From contig NZ_JAGQBH010000004.1 in the NCBI RefSeq assembly GCF_024345535.1, positions 1 through 64,000 on the forward strand: a stretch of DNA of 64,000 bases. The letters are read 5' to 3'. The notes below the pieces were generated by a model. That model was not told where the DNA came from. It ran no database searches and saw nothing but the letters and a program-made list of their open reading frames with translations. A program made the translations under genes and the position numbers. Shown piece after piece: positions 9,126-19,035 of the stretch; positions within the stretch are counted from its first letter, which is position 1, and each line of letters begins with the position of its first letter. This stretch comes from Cyanobium sp. N.Huapi 1H5. Its GTDB lineage: Bacteria > Cyanobacteriota > Cyanobacteriia > PCC-6307 > Cyanobiaceae.

Positions 9126-10297
9126 ATCAGCCCGCCACCGAGGAGCACGTCGCCGCTGTAGGCCACCGCCGCCTGCCCAGGAGCCACCGAGAACTGGGGC
9201 TCGGCGAAGTCGAGCCGGGCCCGATGGGGCCGTCCGGCGGCGTGGTCGGCGGCCGTTTTGGGCAGGGGCGTCAGCAGGGCCCGCTCCGGCAGGCTCCGGT
9301 AGCGCACCTGCACCTCCACCTCGATCGGCCCGCTGGGAGGCGCGATCGACACCCAGTTGATGGCGCCCACCACACAGGACTGGCGGGTCGCCTCCCGCCG
9401 GGGGGCCACCACCACCCGGTTCATGGCCCCATCCAGCCGCACCACATGGAGGGGCTCGTTCCAGGCCACACCCAGACCCTTGCGCTGTCCGATGGTGAAG
9501 TGCTCGATCCCGTCGTGCTGCCCGAGCACCGTGCCGTCCGCCAGCACGATCTCTCCCTGGCGGGGCGCCAGGTAGGCATCCAGGAACGCCCGCATCGACC
9601 CGTGGTGGTCGGCGAGACAGAGGTCCTGGCTTTCGGGCTTGGCGGCGGTGCGCAGGCCGAGGCGTGCGGCCTCGGCGCGGGTGGCCTCCTTGGTGAGTTC
9701 ACCGAGGGGGAAGACCAGCCGCCCCAGCACCGACTGGGGCAGGTCGTAAAGGAAGTAGCTCTGGTCCTTGTGGGAATCCAGGCCCCGCAGCAGCTGGTGG
9801 CGGCCGTCGTGCCGCAGGCGGGCGTAGTGGCCCGTGGCGAGGCGGCCGATGCCGCGCTCCGCCTCGGCCCACTCCAGCATCGGAGCGAACTTCACCGCCC
9901 GGTTGCAGCGGGAGCAGGGCAGGGGGGTAAGGCCCTCGCCATACCCCTCCACCAGGAAATCGACGATCTGCTCCTGGAACCGGGTCCGGGAATCGACCAC
10001 ATGGTGGGGAACCCCCAGCTGGTCGCAGATGCCGGCCGCATCCACCAGACCCTCGGCGCAGCAGGCGCCCTTGCCGCTCATCAGCCACAGGGTGAGACCC
10101 TCCACCTCCCAGCCGGCCGCCACCAGCAGGGCCGCGGTCAGGGAACTGTCGACGCCGCCGGAGAGGCCCACCGCCACCCGCCGCTCCCCCGGCCAGTCGC
10201 CAAGGCGTGCGAGCACCTCGGCCACCTCGGGGATGATCCCGGGGGGCTGGGAAGGGGACTCAGACGGAACGGAGACCGTGGCGGCGGTGGGGCTCAA
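9110..10297 (-). CDS. mnmA: tRNA-specific 2-thiouridylase MnmA
   Basis: MnmA thiolates U34 of tRNAs for Lys, Glu and Gln, using ATP to adenylate the base and a cysteine persulfide as sulfur donor. The PP-loop is [18 protein letters not shown]. The catalytic cysteines sit in [16 protein letters not shown] and [11 protein letters not shown]. The C-terminal beta-barrel domain includes [12 protein letters not shown]. No ATG is available in the right place; the TTG at 10297 gives 395 aa, with about 30 residues before the PP-loop, close to the cyanobacterial form. It is convergent with glf (16-bp overlap) and divergent from the NAD(P)HX repair gene, with a 76-bp shared upstream region. Confidence 0.93.
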   Translation of the reverse strand: MSPTAATVSVPSESPSQPPGIIPEVAEVLARLGDWPGERRVAVGLSGGVDSSLTAALLVAAGWEVEGLTLWLMSGKGACCAEGLVDAAGICDQLGVPHHVVDSRTRFQEQIVDFLVEGYGEGLTPLPCSRCNRAVKFAPMLEWAEAERGIGRLATGHYARLRHDGRHQLLRGLDSHKDQSYFLYDLPQSVLGRLVFPLGELTKEATRAEAARLGLRTAAKPESQDLCLADHHGSMRAFLDAYLAPRQGEIVLADGTVLGQHDGIEHFTIGQRKGLGVAWNEPLHVVRLDGAMNRVVVAPRREATRQSCVVGAINWVSIAPPSGPIEVEVQVRYRSLPERALLTPLPKTAADHAAGRPHRARLDFAEPQFSVAPGQAAVAYSGDVLLGGGLIQADA

Positions 10298-10373
10298 GGA
10301 TCCCGATGGGTGGAACGGGCGGACAGCTCCATCATGGGAGAGCACTGCTCGGGCCGCCGTGAACCTCGGGCCG

Positions 10374-12014
10374 ATGCCCACCGCCTGGCCGCCGGCGGAT
10401 GCCGACCACGTCCTGGTGAGCGGCGCCGCCATGGCCGCCATCGAGGAGGAGCTGTTCGCCAGCGGCCTGCCGGTGGAGGCCCTGATGGAGAAGGCCGCCC
10501 TGGCGGTGAGCCGCCGCCTGGCGGAACGGCCGGGCCGGGAACGGCACGATGGCCTGCTGGTGCTCGTGGGACCGGGCCACAACGGCGGCGATGGGCTGGT
10601 GGTGGCCAGGGAATGGCACCTGGCCGGAGGCCAGGTGCGGATCTGGTGCCCCTTCGAGCGCCGCCGCCCCCTCACCGAGGCCCACCTGCGCCACGCCCGC
10701 TGGCTCGGCATCCCCCTGCTGGAGGTCCCGCCCGATCCTGCCGATCCGGCCCTCTGGGTGGATGCCCTCTTCGGCATCGGCCAGCAGCGGCCGGCCGGTC
10801 CCCTGATCGAAGCCCTGCTGGAGGACCGGCAGCGGCGGCGGCCCGGCGCCCTGGTGGCCATCGATGTCCCCACCGGTCTGGACGCCGATGACGGTGCCCT
10901 GCTCGGCGGCGTGGCTGCCACGGCCGCCACCACCTACAGCATCGGCCTGATCAAACGGGGGCTGGTTCAGGACACGGCCCTGCGCTGGGTGGGGCAGCTG
11001 GAACGGATCGACCTCGGACTGCCGGCCGCCCTCCTGGGCCGAGGCGACGGCGAGCCGCTGCTGGGCCTGGTGGCCGCCGACCAGTCCTCGGCCCCGTGGC
11101 CCCTCCCCGATCCGGCCGCCGGCAAGTACGCCCGTGGCCGCCTGCTGGTCGTCGCCGGCAGCCGCCGCTTCCGGGGGGCCGCCCACCTGGCCCTGGCCGG
11201 CGCCACGGCGGCCGGGTGCGGCAGCCTCCGGGCCGCCCCGCCCCGGGAGATCAGCCCCCACCTCTGGCAGATCCATCCCCACGTGGTGCTGGAGCCCGGC
11301 CTGGGGGCCACCCCGGCCGGGGGTCTGGCCCTGGCGGATCTGGCCGCCGGCTGGCTGGATCGGCTGGATGCGGTGCTGCTGGGTCCTGGCCTGGGCGGAG
11401 TCGTCGCCGGTGGTGAACCGCCGGCGGCGGCGATCGACGCCGCGGAGCGGCAGCGCTGGCAGGACCTGGCCGACTTCGACGGCCTCCTGGTGCTCGATGC
11501 CGATGGCCTCAACCGCCTGGCGGCCATGGGCAGCGACTGGCTGGGGACCCGCCGGGGGCCCACCTGGATCACCCCCCACGCGGAGGAGTTCCGCAGGCTC
11601 TTCCCCGACCTGGCTCCGCTGCCCCGGCCGGCGGCGGCGGCGGCGGCGGCCCGTCGCACGGGCGCCAGCGTGCTGCTCAAGGGGGCCCACAGCGTCGTGG
11701 CGGCCCCCGACGGGCGCCGCTGGCAGTTGCTGGCGGCCTGCCCGGAGGCGGCCAGGGCCGGACTCGGGGATGTGCTCGCCGGCTACGCGGCGGGCCGGGG
11801 GGCCCTGGCCCTGGCCGCCAGGGGGGGGCCGCAGGCCGGGGCGCAGGCTGATTCCGTCTGGCTGGCCGCCGCCGCCCTCGACCATGCGCTGGCCGGAATC
11901 CGCAGCTGGGAGCGGCATGGGGCCGGCGGGGCCACCCCCCTCGCGGTGGCCGAGGCGCTGGCACGGGGAGCAACGGGGCCGGAGCCGTGGCAGGCGCAGC
12001 CGTTGCTGGGCTGA
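10374..12014 (+). CDS. nnr: Bifunctional NAD(P)H-hydrate epimerase/dehydratase
   Basis: This enzyme repairs hydrated NADH and NADPH. The N-terminal YjeF_N epimerase domain (about residues 1-215) has [20 protein letters not shown] and an [13 protein letters not shown] loop; the C-terminal ribokinase-like dehydratase domain (about 225-546) has [38 protein letters not shown] and [12 protein letters not shown], the last being the nucleotide-binding and catalytic Asp region. The 546-aa length fits the fused bacterial form. ATG 10374 is chosen; an in-frame GTG at 10359 is an alternative. It is divergent from mnmA and followed by a 244-bp gap before the sigma factor gene. Confidence 0.9.
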   Translation: MPTAWPPADADHVLVSGAAMAAIEEELFASGLPVEALMEKAALAVSRRLAERPGRERHDGLLVLVGPGHNGGDGLVVAREWHLAGGQVRIWCPFERRRPLTEAHLRHARWLGIPLLEVPPDPADPALWVDALFGIGQQRPAGPLIEALLEDRQRRRPGALVAIDVPTGLDADDGALLGGVAATAATTYSIGLIKRGLVQDTALRWVGQLERIDLGLPAALLGRGDGEPLLGLVAADQSSAPWPLPDPAAGKYARGRLLVVAGSRRFRGAAHLALAGATAAGCGSLRAAPPREISPHLWQIHPHVVLEPGLGATPAGGLALADLAAGWLDRLDAVLLGPGLGGVVAGGEPPAAAIDAAERQRWQDLADFDGLLVLDADGLNRLAAMGSDWLGTRRGPTWITPHAEEFRRLFPDLAPLPRPAAAAAAARRTGASVLLKGAHSVVAAPDGRRWQLLAACPEAARAGLGDVLAGYAAGRGALALAARGGPQAGAQADSVWLAAAALDHALAGIRSWERHGAGGATPLAVAEALARGATGPEPWQAQPLLG

Positions 12015-12212
12015 AGAAAGAACTGCTCGGATTAGGCCAGAGAAGGCCACTTCCCCATCTGGCGACACTGCTGGCTCTTCTTACAGATCCACGGAAGATT
12101 TAGCCCTTTGCTCATCCAACCGGAGCCAATCACTAAAGAAATCCGATTGTGTGTGGGTTCACATGTAAATCCTTAAAAGTTGTTCCAGACACTTTCTGCC
12201 CCTGCCAGTGGG

Positions 12213-12229
12213 TGGATAATCCATCCACA
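12213..12229. promoter_or_regulatory. Inverted repeat with -10-like element upstream of sigma gene
   Basis: GTGGAT (12213-12218) and ATCCAC (12224-12229) form a perfect 6-bp inverted repeat with spacer AATCC. GATAAT (12216-12221), a good -10 match, overlaps the left arm and lies about 37 bp before the sigma factor ATG. No convincing -35 is seen at 16-18 bp. A repressor or activator site over the promoter is possible. The remaining bases from 12015 to 12258 are relatively AT-rich and hold no gene. Confidence 0.35.
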
Positions 12230-12258
12230 CTTTCGAAGGCGCCATTACGCCCCCTCCT

Positions 12259-13191
12259 ATGACCGTCTCCGCCGTCGCGACGCGAAGGGAGGGCTCCACC
12301 CGCAGAGGGAGTGATTCCATCACCTGGTATCTCACCTCCATCGGCAGAGAGCCTCTGTTGACCCCGGCCGAGGAGATCGAACTCGGCAACCAGGTGCAGG
12401 CGATGATGCACCTGGTGGAGGAATCGAAACCCGGATACTCCGTCCAGGAGAACAAGACGATCAAGGTCGGCCGTCGCTCCAAGGAGCGGATGATGCGCGC
12501 CAATCTTCGGCTCGTGGTGAGCGTCGCCAAGAAGTATCAGGGCAAGGGCCTCGAACTGCTCGATCTGATCCAGGAGGGCTCCCTCGGCCTGGAGCGTGCC
12601 GTCGAGAAGTTCGACCCCACCCGGGGCTACAAGTTCTCCACCTATGCCTTCTGGTGGATCCGCCAGAGCATGACCCGGGCGATCGCCTGCCAGTCCCGGG
12701 CCATCCGCCTGCCGGTGCACCTCAGTGAACGGCTGACGACGGTCCGCAAGGTGAGCCTGGAGCTGGCCCACAAGCTCGGCGCCATGCCCAGCCGCCGGGA
12801 GATCTCCGAGGCCATGGCCATCCCCGTCGAGGAACTCGATTCCCTGCTGCGCCAGGCGCTCACCATCTCCAGCCTGGATGCGCCCATCCATGCGGAGGAC
12901 GGCCGCAGCTTCCTGGGGGACCTGATCGCCGATGGTTCCGCCGAGGAGCCGCTGGATCGCATTGAGCGGGGCATGCACCAGGAGCAACTGGCCGAGCTCA
13001 TGGGCCACCTGTCCGCCCAGGAGAAGGAGGTGCTGGCCCTCCGCTTCGGCCTCGACGGCATGGAGCGCCACACCCTGGCCGAGATCGGCCGGCAGCTGGA
13101 TGTCTCCCGGGAGCGGGTGCGGCAGATCGAGCTCAAGGCCCTGCGCAAGCTGCGCACCCTCTCGACCCGCAGCGCCGTTCCCCTGCCCTGA
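12259..13191 (+). CDS. Group 2 RNA polymerase sigma-70 factor
   Basis: A non-essential-type primary-like sigma factor that directs RNA polymerase to alternative promoters in cyanobacteria. It lacks region 1.1 and opens with region 1.2 (YLTSIGREPLLTPAEEIELG). Region 2 has ANLRLVVSVAKKYQGKGLEL and YAFWWIRQSMTRAIA (the -10 reading helix). Region 3 follows, then region 4 with LALRFGLDG, TLAEIGRQLDVSRERVRQIE and KALRKLR (the -35 reading helix-turn-helix). The 310-aa length is typical of group 2 factors; which cyanobacterial letter it corresponds to cannot be settled by eye. The ATG at 12259 follows a pyrimidine-rich leader without a strong ribosome site. Confidence 0.93.
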   Translation: MTVSAVATRREGSTRRGSDSITWYLTSIGREPLLTPAEEIELGNQVQAMMHLVEESKPGYSVQENKTIKVGRRSKERMMRANLRLVVSVAKKYQGKGLELLDLIQEGSLGLERAVEKFDPTRGYKFSTYAFWWIRQSMTRAIACQSRAIRLPVHLSERLTTVRKVSLELAHKLGAMPSRREISEAMAIPVEELDSLLRQALTISSLDAPIHAEDGRSFLGDLIADGSAEEPLDRIERGMHQEQLAELMGHLSAQEKEVLALRFGLDGMERHTLAEIGRQLDVSRERVRQIELKALRKLRTLSTRSAVPLP

Positions 13192-13203
13192 ACGGCCGAG
13201 CCC

Positions 13204-14082
13204 TCAGCGGCGGCCCCCTCCGACCAGAACCCGCTTCAACCAGCCCTTGGCCTGGAGCCCGGCAATCTTCAGCCGGCTCTCCCCCTTGAGGCCCCGGTCA
13301 CGGCGGATCTGGATCGGAGCCTCCCCGACCCTTTCCCAGTCCGGCAGCCAGCAGTTGTCGGCCCGGGGAAACCAGAACTCGAACACGGATGTGGTCGAGA
13401 TGGGCAGCAACTTACCGAGAATCGAATAGATCGACTGATCATGGCGATGCTCCTTGAAGCCCTCCAGATTGGGGGAACGGGACGGTCGGTCGTCGATCAT
13501 CGAGAAATCCTCGCTGAACACCCTGATCCAGTGCCGCATGAAGTCCATGGAGGCAGGACACTTGCGCACGAAGAAGGTGGTCGCCCCCAGTTGCTGGGTG
13601 CCCGTGATCTCCGGCCGGTCGCGCACCGCCAGCCGGTCGAGCAGGTCGCCCTTCGTCCACCTGGCCTCCAGCTGATCGGGGAACTGACGGCCCTCGTAGA
13701 TGAGGGATCCGTTGGGAGGCAGACATTCGAAACCCTGCAGGCCTGAAGGGGCCGCCGCGGCCATGGAGAACAGCTCCAGCAGGCGCTCCCGCCCCGCCGG
13801 GTTGAGGTGGCAACCGGAATCGACCCAGTGCACCAGATCGCCGTCCTGCAGACGCTCGAGGGTCTGAAGAACGATCTGGGGCTTCCAGGCGTAGTACCCG
13901 AATCCCCGGTGCTCCGGTGTCAGATACTCCTTGAAATGCTGGCGGAACGCAGGATCGAGATCGGACTCCGAAGCTCCCACGATGTCCGTGTACACCCCCA
14001 TCTCTTTCGCCTGACGGCATAGGCGGCGGCGGGCCACTTTCATGCGGTGATCCGTGAAAGTGACGAGTACACGCTTGGCCAT
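13204..14082 (-). CDS. Putative glycosyltransferase-like protein
   Basis: The 292-aa protein starts MAKRVLVTFTDHRMK and has a block GFGYYAWKPQIVLQTLERLQ followed by DGDLVHWVDSGCHLNPAGR. This arrangement (aromatic-rich W-KP, then a short hydrophobic strand ending in D-x-G-C) resembles GT-A-fold transferases of surface polysaccharide loci, where the DSG/DAG acts like a DxD motif. Downstream are TGTQQLGATTFFVRK and DDRPS...HRHDQSIYSIL, also in the style of that group. No membrane helix is seen. It is isolated on the reverse strand, 12 bp from the end of the sigma gene, which it faces tail to tail. Function is inferred from weak motifs. Confidence 0.5.
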   Translation of the reverse strand: MAKRVLVTFTDHRMKVARRRLCRQAKEMGVYTDIVGASESDLDPAFRQHFKEYLTPEHRGFGYYAWKPQIVLQTLERLQDGDLVHWVDSGCHLNPAGRERLLELFSMAAAAPSGLQGFECLPPNGSLIYEGRQFPDQLEARWTKGDLLDRLAVRDRPEITGTQQLGATTFFVRKCPASMDFMRHWIRVFSEDFSMIDDRPSRSPNLEGFKEHRHDQSIYSILGKLLPISTTSVFEFWFPRADNCWLPDWERVGEAPIQIRRDRGLKGESRLKIAGLQAKGWLKRVLVGGGRR

Positions 14083-14328
14083 CAGACCCGCTGCCGTCCA
14101 GGCGATTTCAGTGATCCTAACATCAACTCAAGACAAGAGAATTGTCTGGTCTTCAGGACGGAAGGCGGGGATCTATCCGGGACGTTGCAACAACTTCAGG
14201 CGTCAGTCTTTGGAATCAGAATTGGGGCACATCCCAGTTCTTCCAGCCGCACCCGCGCCGCGCCTCCAGCTGTAGCGCCAACAGGGCGATGATCAATGGG
14301 CTCACCATGGGGCTGTTCAGCGGTCTGC
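14083..14328. other. Intergenic region between two reverse genes
   Basis: This 246-bp stretch lies downstream of pdhA and upstream of the reverse glycosyltransferase-like gene. It is less GC-rich than its surroundings near 14110-14220. AGACAA (14131-14136) and TTGTCT (14142-14147) form a 6-bp inverted repeat about 50 bp before the reverse gene's start, a possible operator. I see no terminator with a T-run and no convincing gene. Confidence 0.4.
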
Positions 14329-15438
14329 TCAGTCGTCGGCCCAGATGTAACGGGTGAGTTCACTGCCATCGGGCTCGGGGGCCGCCAGGGCGAACTCGAC
14401 GCAATCGGCCACCACGGCGTCAATCTCCCTGTCGATCTCCTTGAGCTCCTCGGCCGCAGCCAGCCCCTGCTCGATCAGGCGGCCGGCCAGTTGCTTGATG
14501 GGATCACGCTTGGCCCAGAACTCCTTCTCGGCCGCTTCACGGAGTTCGTCGGGATCCGCCAGGGAATGGCCCCGGAAGCGGTAGGTGAGACATTCCAGCA
14601 GGGTGGGACCCTCTCCGGCCCGGGCCCGGGCGATCGCCCGCTGGGCCGCCGCCCGCACGGCCAGCACGTCCATGCCGTCGACCTCCTCGCCGACCATGCC
14701 GAAGCCGGCCGCCTTGCGCCAGATCTCCGGCTCGCTGGTGGCCCGGTTGTGGTCCATGCCGATGGCCCAGCGGTTGTTCTCGACCACGAACAGGATCGGC
14801 AGTTTCCACAGCGAGGCCATGTTCAGGCACTCGTAGAACTGGCCGATGTTGCAGGTGCCGTCGCCGAAGAACGCCGCCGTCACCGCGTCACTGTCGGCCT
14901 GGCCGAGGGCGTCACGCTTGTAGCGGCTGGTGAAGGCCGCCCCCAGGGCCACGGGGATGCCTTCGCCGATGAACGCATAGCCGCCGAGGAGATGGTGCTC
15001 CCGGGAGAACAGGTGCATCGAGCCGCCCCGCCCCTTGCTGCAGCCGGTGGCCTTGCCGAACAGCTCGCTCATCACCTCCCGGGCCGGCACACCGCAGCTC
15101 AGGGCATGGACATGGTCGCGGTAGGTGCTGCAGAACCAGTCGTGCTGGAGGCGCATCGCCCGGATCACCCCGGTGGAGACGGCCTCCTGACCGTTGTACA
15201 GATGCACGAAACCGAACATCTTGCCGCGGTAGTACATCTCCGCGCACTTGTCCTCGAAGCGGCGCCCCAGGGTCATGTCGCGGTAGAGCATCAGGCCCTC
15301 CTCCCGGCTGACGCTGGCCCGCTCGGCCGGGTACAGGCCCTCGAGCCGCACCGCATGGCTGCCGGCCTCCTCGGTCGAGGAGCTTGCCCCGACGATGCCG
15401 GGCTGCGCTGCCCGCGCCGCGGTCAGTTCCTGAGTCAT
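14329..15438 (-). CDS. pdhA: Pyruvate dehydrogenase E1 component, alpha subunit
   Basis: E1-alpha binds thiamine diphosphate and, with E1-beta, decarboxylates pyruvate in the pyruvate dehydrogenase complex. The body has [47 protein letters not shown], and [11 protein letters not shown]. The thiamine diphosphate/Mg2+ motif is [20 protein letters not shown] ending in ENNRWAIGM. The phosphorylation-loop-like [15 protein letters not shown] is also present. The ATG at 15438 ([11 protein letters not shown]) gives 369 aa, with an N-terminal extension of about 40 residues as in other cyanobacteria. Upstream in-frame codons are unlikely because they run into the divergent promoter region. E1-beta and E2 are not in the window. 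Confidence 0.95.
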   Translation of the reverse strand: MTQELTAARAAQPGIVGASSSTEEAGSHAVRLEGLYPAERASVSREEGLMLYRDMTLGRRFEDKCAEMYYRGKMFGFVHLYNGQEAVSTGVIRAMRLQHDWFCSTYRDHVHALSCGVPAREVMSELFGKATGCSKGRGGSMHLFSREHHLLGGYAFIGEGIPVALGAAFTSRYKRDALGQADSDAVTAAFFGDGTCNIGQFYECLNMASLWKLPILFVVENNRWAIGMDHNRATSEPEIWRKAAGFGMVGEEVDGMDVLAVRAAAQRAIARARAGEGPTLLECLTYRFRGHSLADPDELREAAEKEFWAKRDPIKQLAGRLIEQGLAAAEELKEIDREIDAVVADCVEFALAAPEPDGSELTRYIWADD

Positions 15439-15467
15439 GGCAGGAAGGCGATGCGATTCGTGGCCAC

Positions 15468-15524
15468 GACTGTACGGGGTCCGTTCCCTGATGACAGTCA
15501 AAACCACTGCCTCTGACTACAGTC
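15468..15524. promoter_or_regulatory. Symmetrical elements in the pdhA/ftn2 divergent region
   Basis: GACTGTA (15468-15474) and its reverse complement TACAGTC (15518-15524) flank a 9-bp palindrome TGACAGTCA (15492-15500). The right-hand copy belongs to a second palindrome GACTACAGTC (15515-15524). Read outward, each end offers a TACAGT, a fair -10 sequence, 30 nt before the pdhA start and 23 nt before the ftn2 start. No good -35 occurs at 17 bp, so these may be regulated promoters or protein sites. Confidence 0.35.
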
Positions 15525-15546
15525 GCGCCCCAGCGGCCTCATCGGA

Positions 15547-17514
15547 TTGGACCTGCCGATCGATCACTTCCGGTTGCTGGGCGTCTCCCCGTCCGCCGAC
15601 GCCCAGGGGGTCCTGCGCACCCTCCAGTCGCGGCTGGACCGGGTGCCCCACGGGGGCTTCACCCAGGAAACCCTGCAGGCGCGGGCCGACCTGCTCCGCG
15701 CCAGTGCCGACCTGCTCTGTGACCACGACCGGCGCGCCGCCTACGAAGCGGAACTGACGGGCCTGGCCGACACCGCCGGCTCCCTGCAACCCGCCCTGGA
15801 GATCGCCACCACCCGCCAGGTGGGGGGTCTCCTGCTGCTGATGGAGGGGGGGCAGCCCCTGGACGCCTTCGAGCTGGCCAGCCGCTGCCTGCAACTGCCC
15901 CAGGCCCCCACCCTGGGCAGCGGCCGCGAAACCGATCTGACCCTCCTGGCGGGACTGTCCTGCCTTGAGGCCGCCAAGGAGCTGGAGGAGCAGCGGCGCT
16001 TCGAAGCCGCCGCCCGCACCCTGAGGCAGGGCCTGCAACTGCTGCAGCGCCTGGGCAGGCAACCCGAGCTCAGGGAGACCATGAACGCCCGGCTGGATCG
16101 GCTCACCCCCTACCGCGTCCTCGATCTGCTCAGCCGGGATCTGGCCGCCGGCGCCGAACGGCGCGAAGGACTGGCGCTGCTGGAGCAGCTGGTGCAGCGG
16201 CGCGGGGGCCTCGAAGGGGACGGCGATCCCCATTTCCCCCGCCAGGACTTCCAGACCTTCTTCCACCAGATCCGCTCCTTCCTCACCGTCCAGGAACAGG
16301 TGGATCTGTTCAGCCGATGGGCCGCCAGCGGCTCCGAGGCGGCCGACTTCCTGGCCACCATCGCCCTCACCGCCTCCGGCTTCGCCCAGCGCAAGCCCGA
16401 ACGCATCGCCGAGGCCAGAAACCGCCTGCAGCGCAGCGGACGGGAGGGCGTCGAACCGCTGCTCGCCAACCTGCACCTGCTGCTGGGGGAGGCCGACACG
16501 GCGCGAACCTGTTTCGACAGCGGCGCCAGCGAGGACCTCAAGGCCTGGGCGGCCGCCAAGAGTGACGATCCCCTCGGCCAGCTCTGCGCCTACTGCAGTG
16601 ACTGGCTGGTGCGGGACGTGCTGCCCGGCTACCGGGACCTGGAAGCCGAACCGGATCTGGTGGCCTACTTCAGCGACCGGGACGTGGTGGCCTATGTGGA
16701 ACGGGAGGACCAGCGCCGGGGCCGCGCCTACCTCTCAGCGCCGGTGGCCCCGGCCGCTGCCGCCCCTCCCCCTTTCCCGAGCTTCGAGACCCCTGGGTTT
16801 CCCCCCGCGGAGTCCTTCTCTCCTGTCACCTCGGCCCCTGAGGGCTTTGCCCTTCCTTCGGCTGCAGGCTCCGAAGCGGATCCCGACGACGACGGGGATC
16901 TGGATGACGACGTGCCCCTGCGCTGGCCCGTGCCCCCCCGGCCCTGGCTGCTGGCGGGCGGCGCCGCCCTGCTGCTGCTGGCCGGGGCCTGGGTGCTGCG
17001 GCAGCGCCAGAGCGCGCCGCCACCGCCACCGCCGCCGGCTCCACTGCCGGCTCCCCCAGCCAAGCCTCCAGCCGCCCCGGCGCCCACCCCCGGGCCGGCG
17101 ATCGGCCAGAGCCTGACGCCCCTCACCAGCCCCCGTCCGGATGCGGCCCAGGTCCGCCGGCTGCTGGAGAACTGGCTGACGGTCAAGGGCGATGTCCTGG
17201 CCGGCGAGCCCATGCCCGAGGGCCTGGATCGCATCGCCCGGGAAGGGCCGGTGGAGCTGCTCGCCAGGGAACGCCGCACGGATGCCGCCAAGGGCCAGAC
17301 CCAGCGGCTGGACGTGCGGATCACCGACCTGACCCTCTCGGAAAGCGGGCCGCGGCGGATCGTCGCCGTCGTCCGGCTCCGCTACAGCGACCGGCGCCTC
17401 GATGACAAGGGGTCGGTGGTGGAGACCACGGCGCCCATGGAGCTGCGCAATGGTTATGTATTCGGGCGCGACGGCGACAGCTGGCGCCTGGTGGCCACCC
17501 AATCCCTCAACTGA
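15547..17514 (+). CDS. ftn2: ARC6/Ftn2 (ZipN)-like cell division protein
   Basis: Ftn2/ZipN is the cyanobacterial ancestor of plastid ARC6 and anchors the FtsZ ring to the membrane. The N-terminus is J-domain-like (LDLPIDHFRLLGVSPSA, with a CDHDRRAAYE helix). A long helical repeat region follows to about residue 400. Then come an acidic, proline-rich linker, one membrane helix (WLLAGGAALLLLAGAWVL), a second stretch of prolines, and the C-terminal IMS domain (VRRLLENWLTVKGDVLAGEP to WRLVATQSLN). The 655-aa length is normal. The start is TTG 15547; no ATG is in frame nearby. The stop shares one base with the ffh ATG, so translation of the two is coupled. Confidence 0.88.
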   Translation: MDLPIDHFRLLGVSPSADAQGVLRTLQSRLDRVPHGGFTQETLQARADLLRASADLLCDHDRRAAYEAELTGLADTAGSLQPALEIATTRQVGGLLLLMEGGQPLDAFELASRCLQLPQAPTLGSGRETDLTLLAGLSCLEAAKELEEQRRFEAAARTLRQGLQLLQRLGRQPELRETMNARLDRLTPYRVLDLLSRDLAAGAERREGLALLEQLVQRRGGLEGDGDPHFPRQDFQTFFHQIRSFLTVQEQVDLFSRWAASGSEAADFLATIALTASGFAQRKPERIAEARNRLQRSGREGVEPLLANLHLLLGEADTARTCFDSGASEDLKAWAAAKSDDPLGQLCAYCSDWLVRDVLPGYRDLEAEPDLVAYFSDRDVVAYVEREDQRRGRAYLSAPVAPAAAAPPPFPSFETPGFPPAESFSPVTSAPEGFALPSAAGSEADPDDDGDLDDDVPLRWPVPPRPWLLAGGAALLLLAGAWVLRQRQSAPPPPPPPAPLPAPPAKPPAAPAPTPGPAIGQSLTPLTSPRPDAAQVRRLLENWLTVKGDVLAGEPMPEGLDRIAREGPVELLARERRTDAAKGQTQRLDVRITDLTLSESGPRRIVAVVRLRYSDRRLDDKGSVVETTAPMELRNGYVFGRDGDSWRLVATQSLN

Positions 17515-18989
17515 TGTTCGACGAACTCTCCCAGCGCTTTGAAGACGCGGTCAAGGGACTGCGGGGCCAGGCGGCCATCTCGGAGACGAACGTCGATGGC
17601 GCCCTCCGCGATGTGAGGCGGGCCCTGCTGGAGGCCGACGTCAGCCTGCCGGTGGTGAAGGAGTTCATCGAGGAGGTGCGCCGCAAGGCCGTCGGCGCCG
17701 AGGTGGTGCGTGGGGTGAGCCCGGATCAGCAGTTCATCCAGCTGGTGCACGGCCAGCTCGTCGAGACCATGGGCGGCGCCAATGCCCCCCTGGCCCGGGC
17801 CGCCGAAGGGCCCACCGTGATCCTGATGGCCGGTCTGCAGGGGGCCGGCAAGACCACCGCCACCGCCAAGCTGGGCCTGCACCTCAAGGAGCAGGGCCGC
17901 CGACCCCTGCTGGTGGCCGCCGACGTCTACCGGCCGGCCGCCATCGACCAGCTCCAGACCCTGGGCCGCCAGATCGGCGTGGAGGTGTTCAGCCTGGGCA
18001 GCGACGCCGCCCCGGAGGCCATCGCCGCCGCCGGCGTGGCCAAGGGACGGGACGAGGGCTTCGACACCGTCCTGGTGGACACCGCCGGCCGCCTCCAGAT
18101 CGACACCTCGATGATGGAGGAGATGGTCCGGATCCGGGAGGCGGCGACCCCGGATGAGGTGCTGCTGGTGGTGGATTCGATGATCGGCCAGGAGGCGGCC
18201 GATCTGACCAGGGCCTTCCACGAGCAGGTGGGCATCACCGGCGCCGTGCTCACCAAACTGGACGGCGATTCCCGCGGCGGGGCGGCGCTCTCGATCCGCA
18301 AGGTGAGCGGCGCCCCGATCAAGTTCATCGGCACCGGCGAGAAGGTGGAGGCCCTGCAGCCGTTCCATCCGGAGCGGATGGCCAGCCGGATCCTGGGCAT
18401 GGGCGATGTGCTCACCCTGGTGGAGAAGGCCACCAAGGAGGTGGAGCTGGCCGATGTGGAGAAGATGCAGCGCAAGCTGCAGGAAGCCAGCTTCGATTTC
18501 TCCGATTTCGTGCAGCAGATGCGCCTGATCAAGCGCATGGGCTCCCTCGGCGGGTTGATGAAGCTGATCCCCGGCATGAACAAGATTGACGACGGCATGC
18601 TCCGCCAGGGGGAGAGCCAGCTGAAGCGCATCGAGGCCATGATCGGCTCGATGACCGAGGCCGAACGCCGCCAGCCCGAACTGCTGGCCGCCCAGCCCTC
18701 CCGCCGCCGCCGCATCGCAGCCGGCAGCGGCCACACCCCGGCGGATGTGGACAAGGTGCTCCAGGACTTCCAGAAGATGCGCGGCTTCATGCAGCAGATG
18801 ACCCGGGGCGGGATGCCGGGGATGCCAGGGATGCCGGGCATGGGCGGAATGCCCGGGATGGGCGGCATGCCGGGGATGCCGGGAATGGGTGGCATGCCGG
18901 GGATGGGCGGCCCCGGTGGCCGCGGCGGCGGCCAGCCCCGCAAACCCCCCAAGCCGGCCAAGAAGCGCAAGGGATTCGGCCAGCTCTGA
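17514..18989 (+). CDS. ffh: Signal recognition particle protein Ffh
   Basis: Ffh binds the 4.5S/SRP RNA and signal sequences and, with FtsY, targets nascent membrane proteins. The N domain is followed by the GTPase G domain with GLQGAGKT (residues 107-114), [19 protein letters not shown] and the GTGEK turn. The methionine-rich M domain starts near residue 330 ([19 protein letters not shown]). The C-terminus has an unusual tail of repeated MPGM and MGG units from about 18810 to 18910, then a lysine-rich end. 491 aa is a typical cyanobacterial length. The ATG overlaps the preceding stop by one base, and rpsP follows after 46 bp. Confidence 0.97.
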   Translation: MFDELSQRFEDAVKGLRGQAAISETNVDGALRDVRRALLEADVSLPVVKEFIEEVRRKAVGAEVVRGVSPDQQFIQLVHGQLVETMGGANAPLARAAEGPTVILMAGLQGAGKTTATAKLGLHLKEQGRRPLLVAADVYRPAAIDQLQTLGRQIGVEVFSLGSDAAPEAIAAAGVAKGRDEGFDTVLVDTAGRLQIDTSMMEEMVRIREAATPDEVLLVVDSMIGQEAADLTRAFHEQVGITGAVLTKLDGDSRGGAALSIRKVSGAPIKFIGTGEKVEALQPFHPERMASRILGMGDVLTLVEKATKEVELADVEKMQRKLQEASFDFSDFVQQMRLIKRMGSLGGLMKLIPGMNKIDDGMLRQGESQLKRIEAMIGSMTEAERRQPELLAAQPSRRRRIAAGSGHTPADVDKVLQDFQKMRGFMQQMTRGGMPGMPGMPGMGGMPGMGGMPGMPGMGGMPGMGGPGGRGGGQPRKPPKPAKKRKGFGQL

Positions 18990-19035
18990 GCCGGCCTGTA
19001 GGATTGGGGGCTGCATTTCGAGCACCCTTTTCCAG

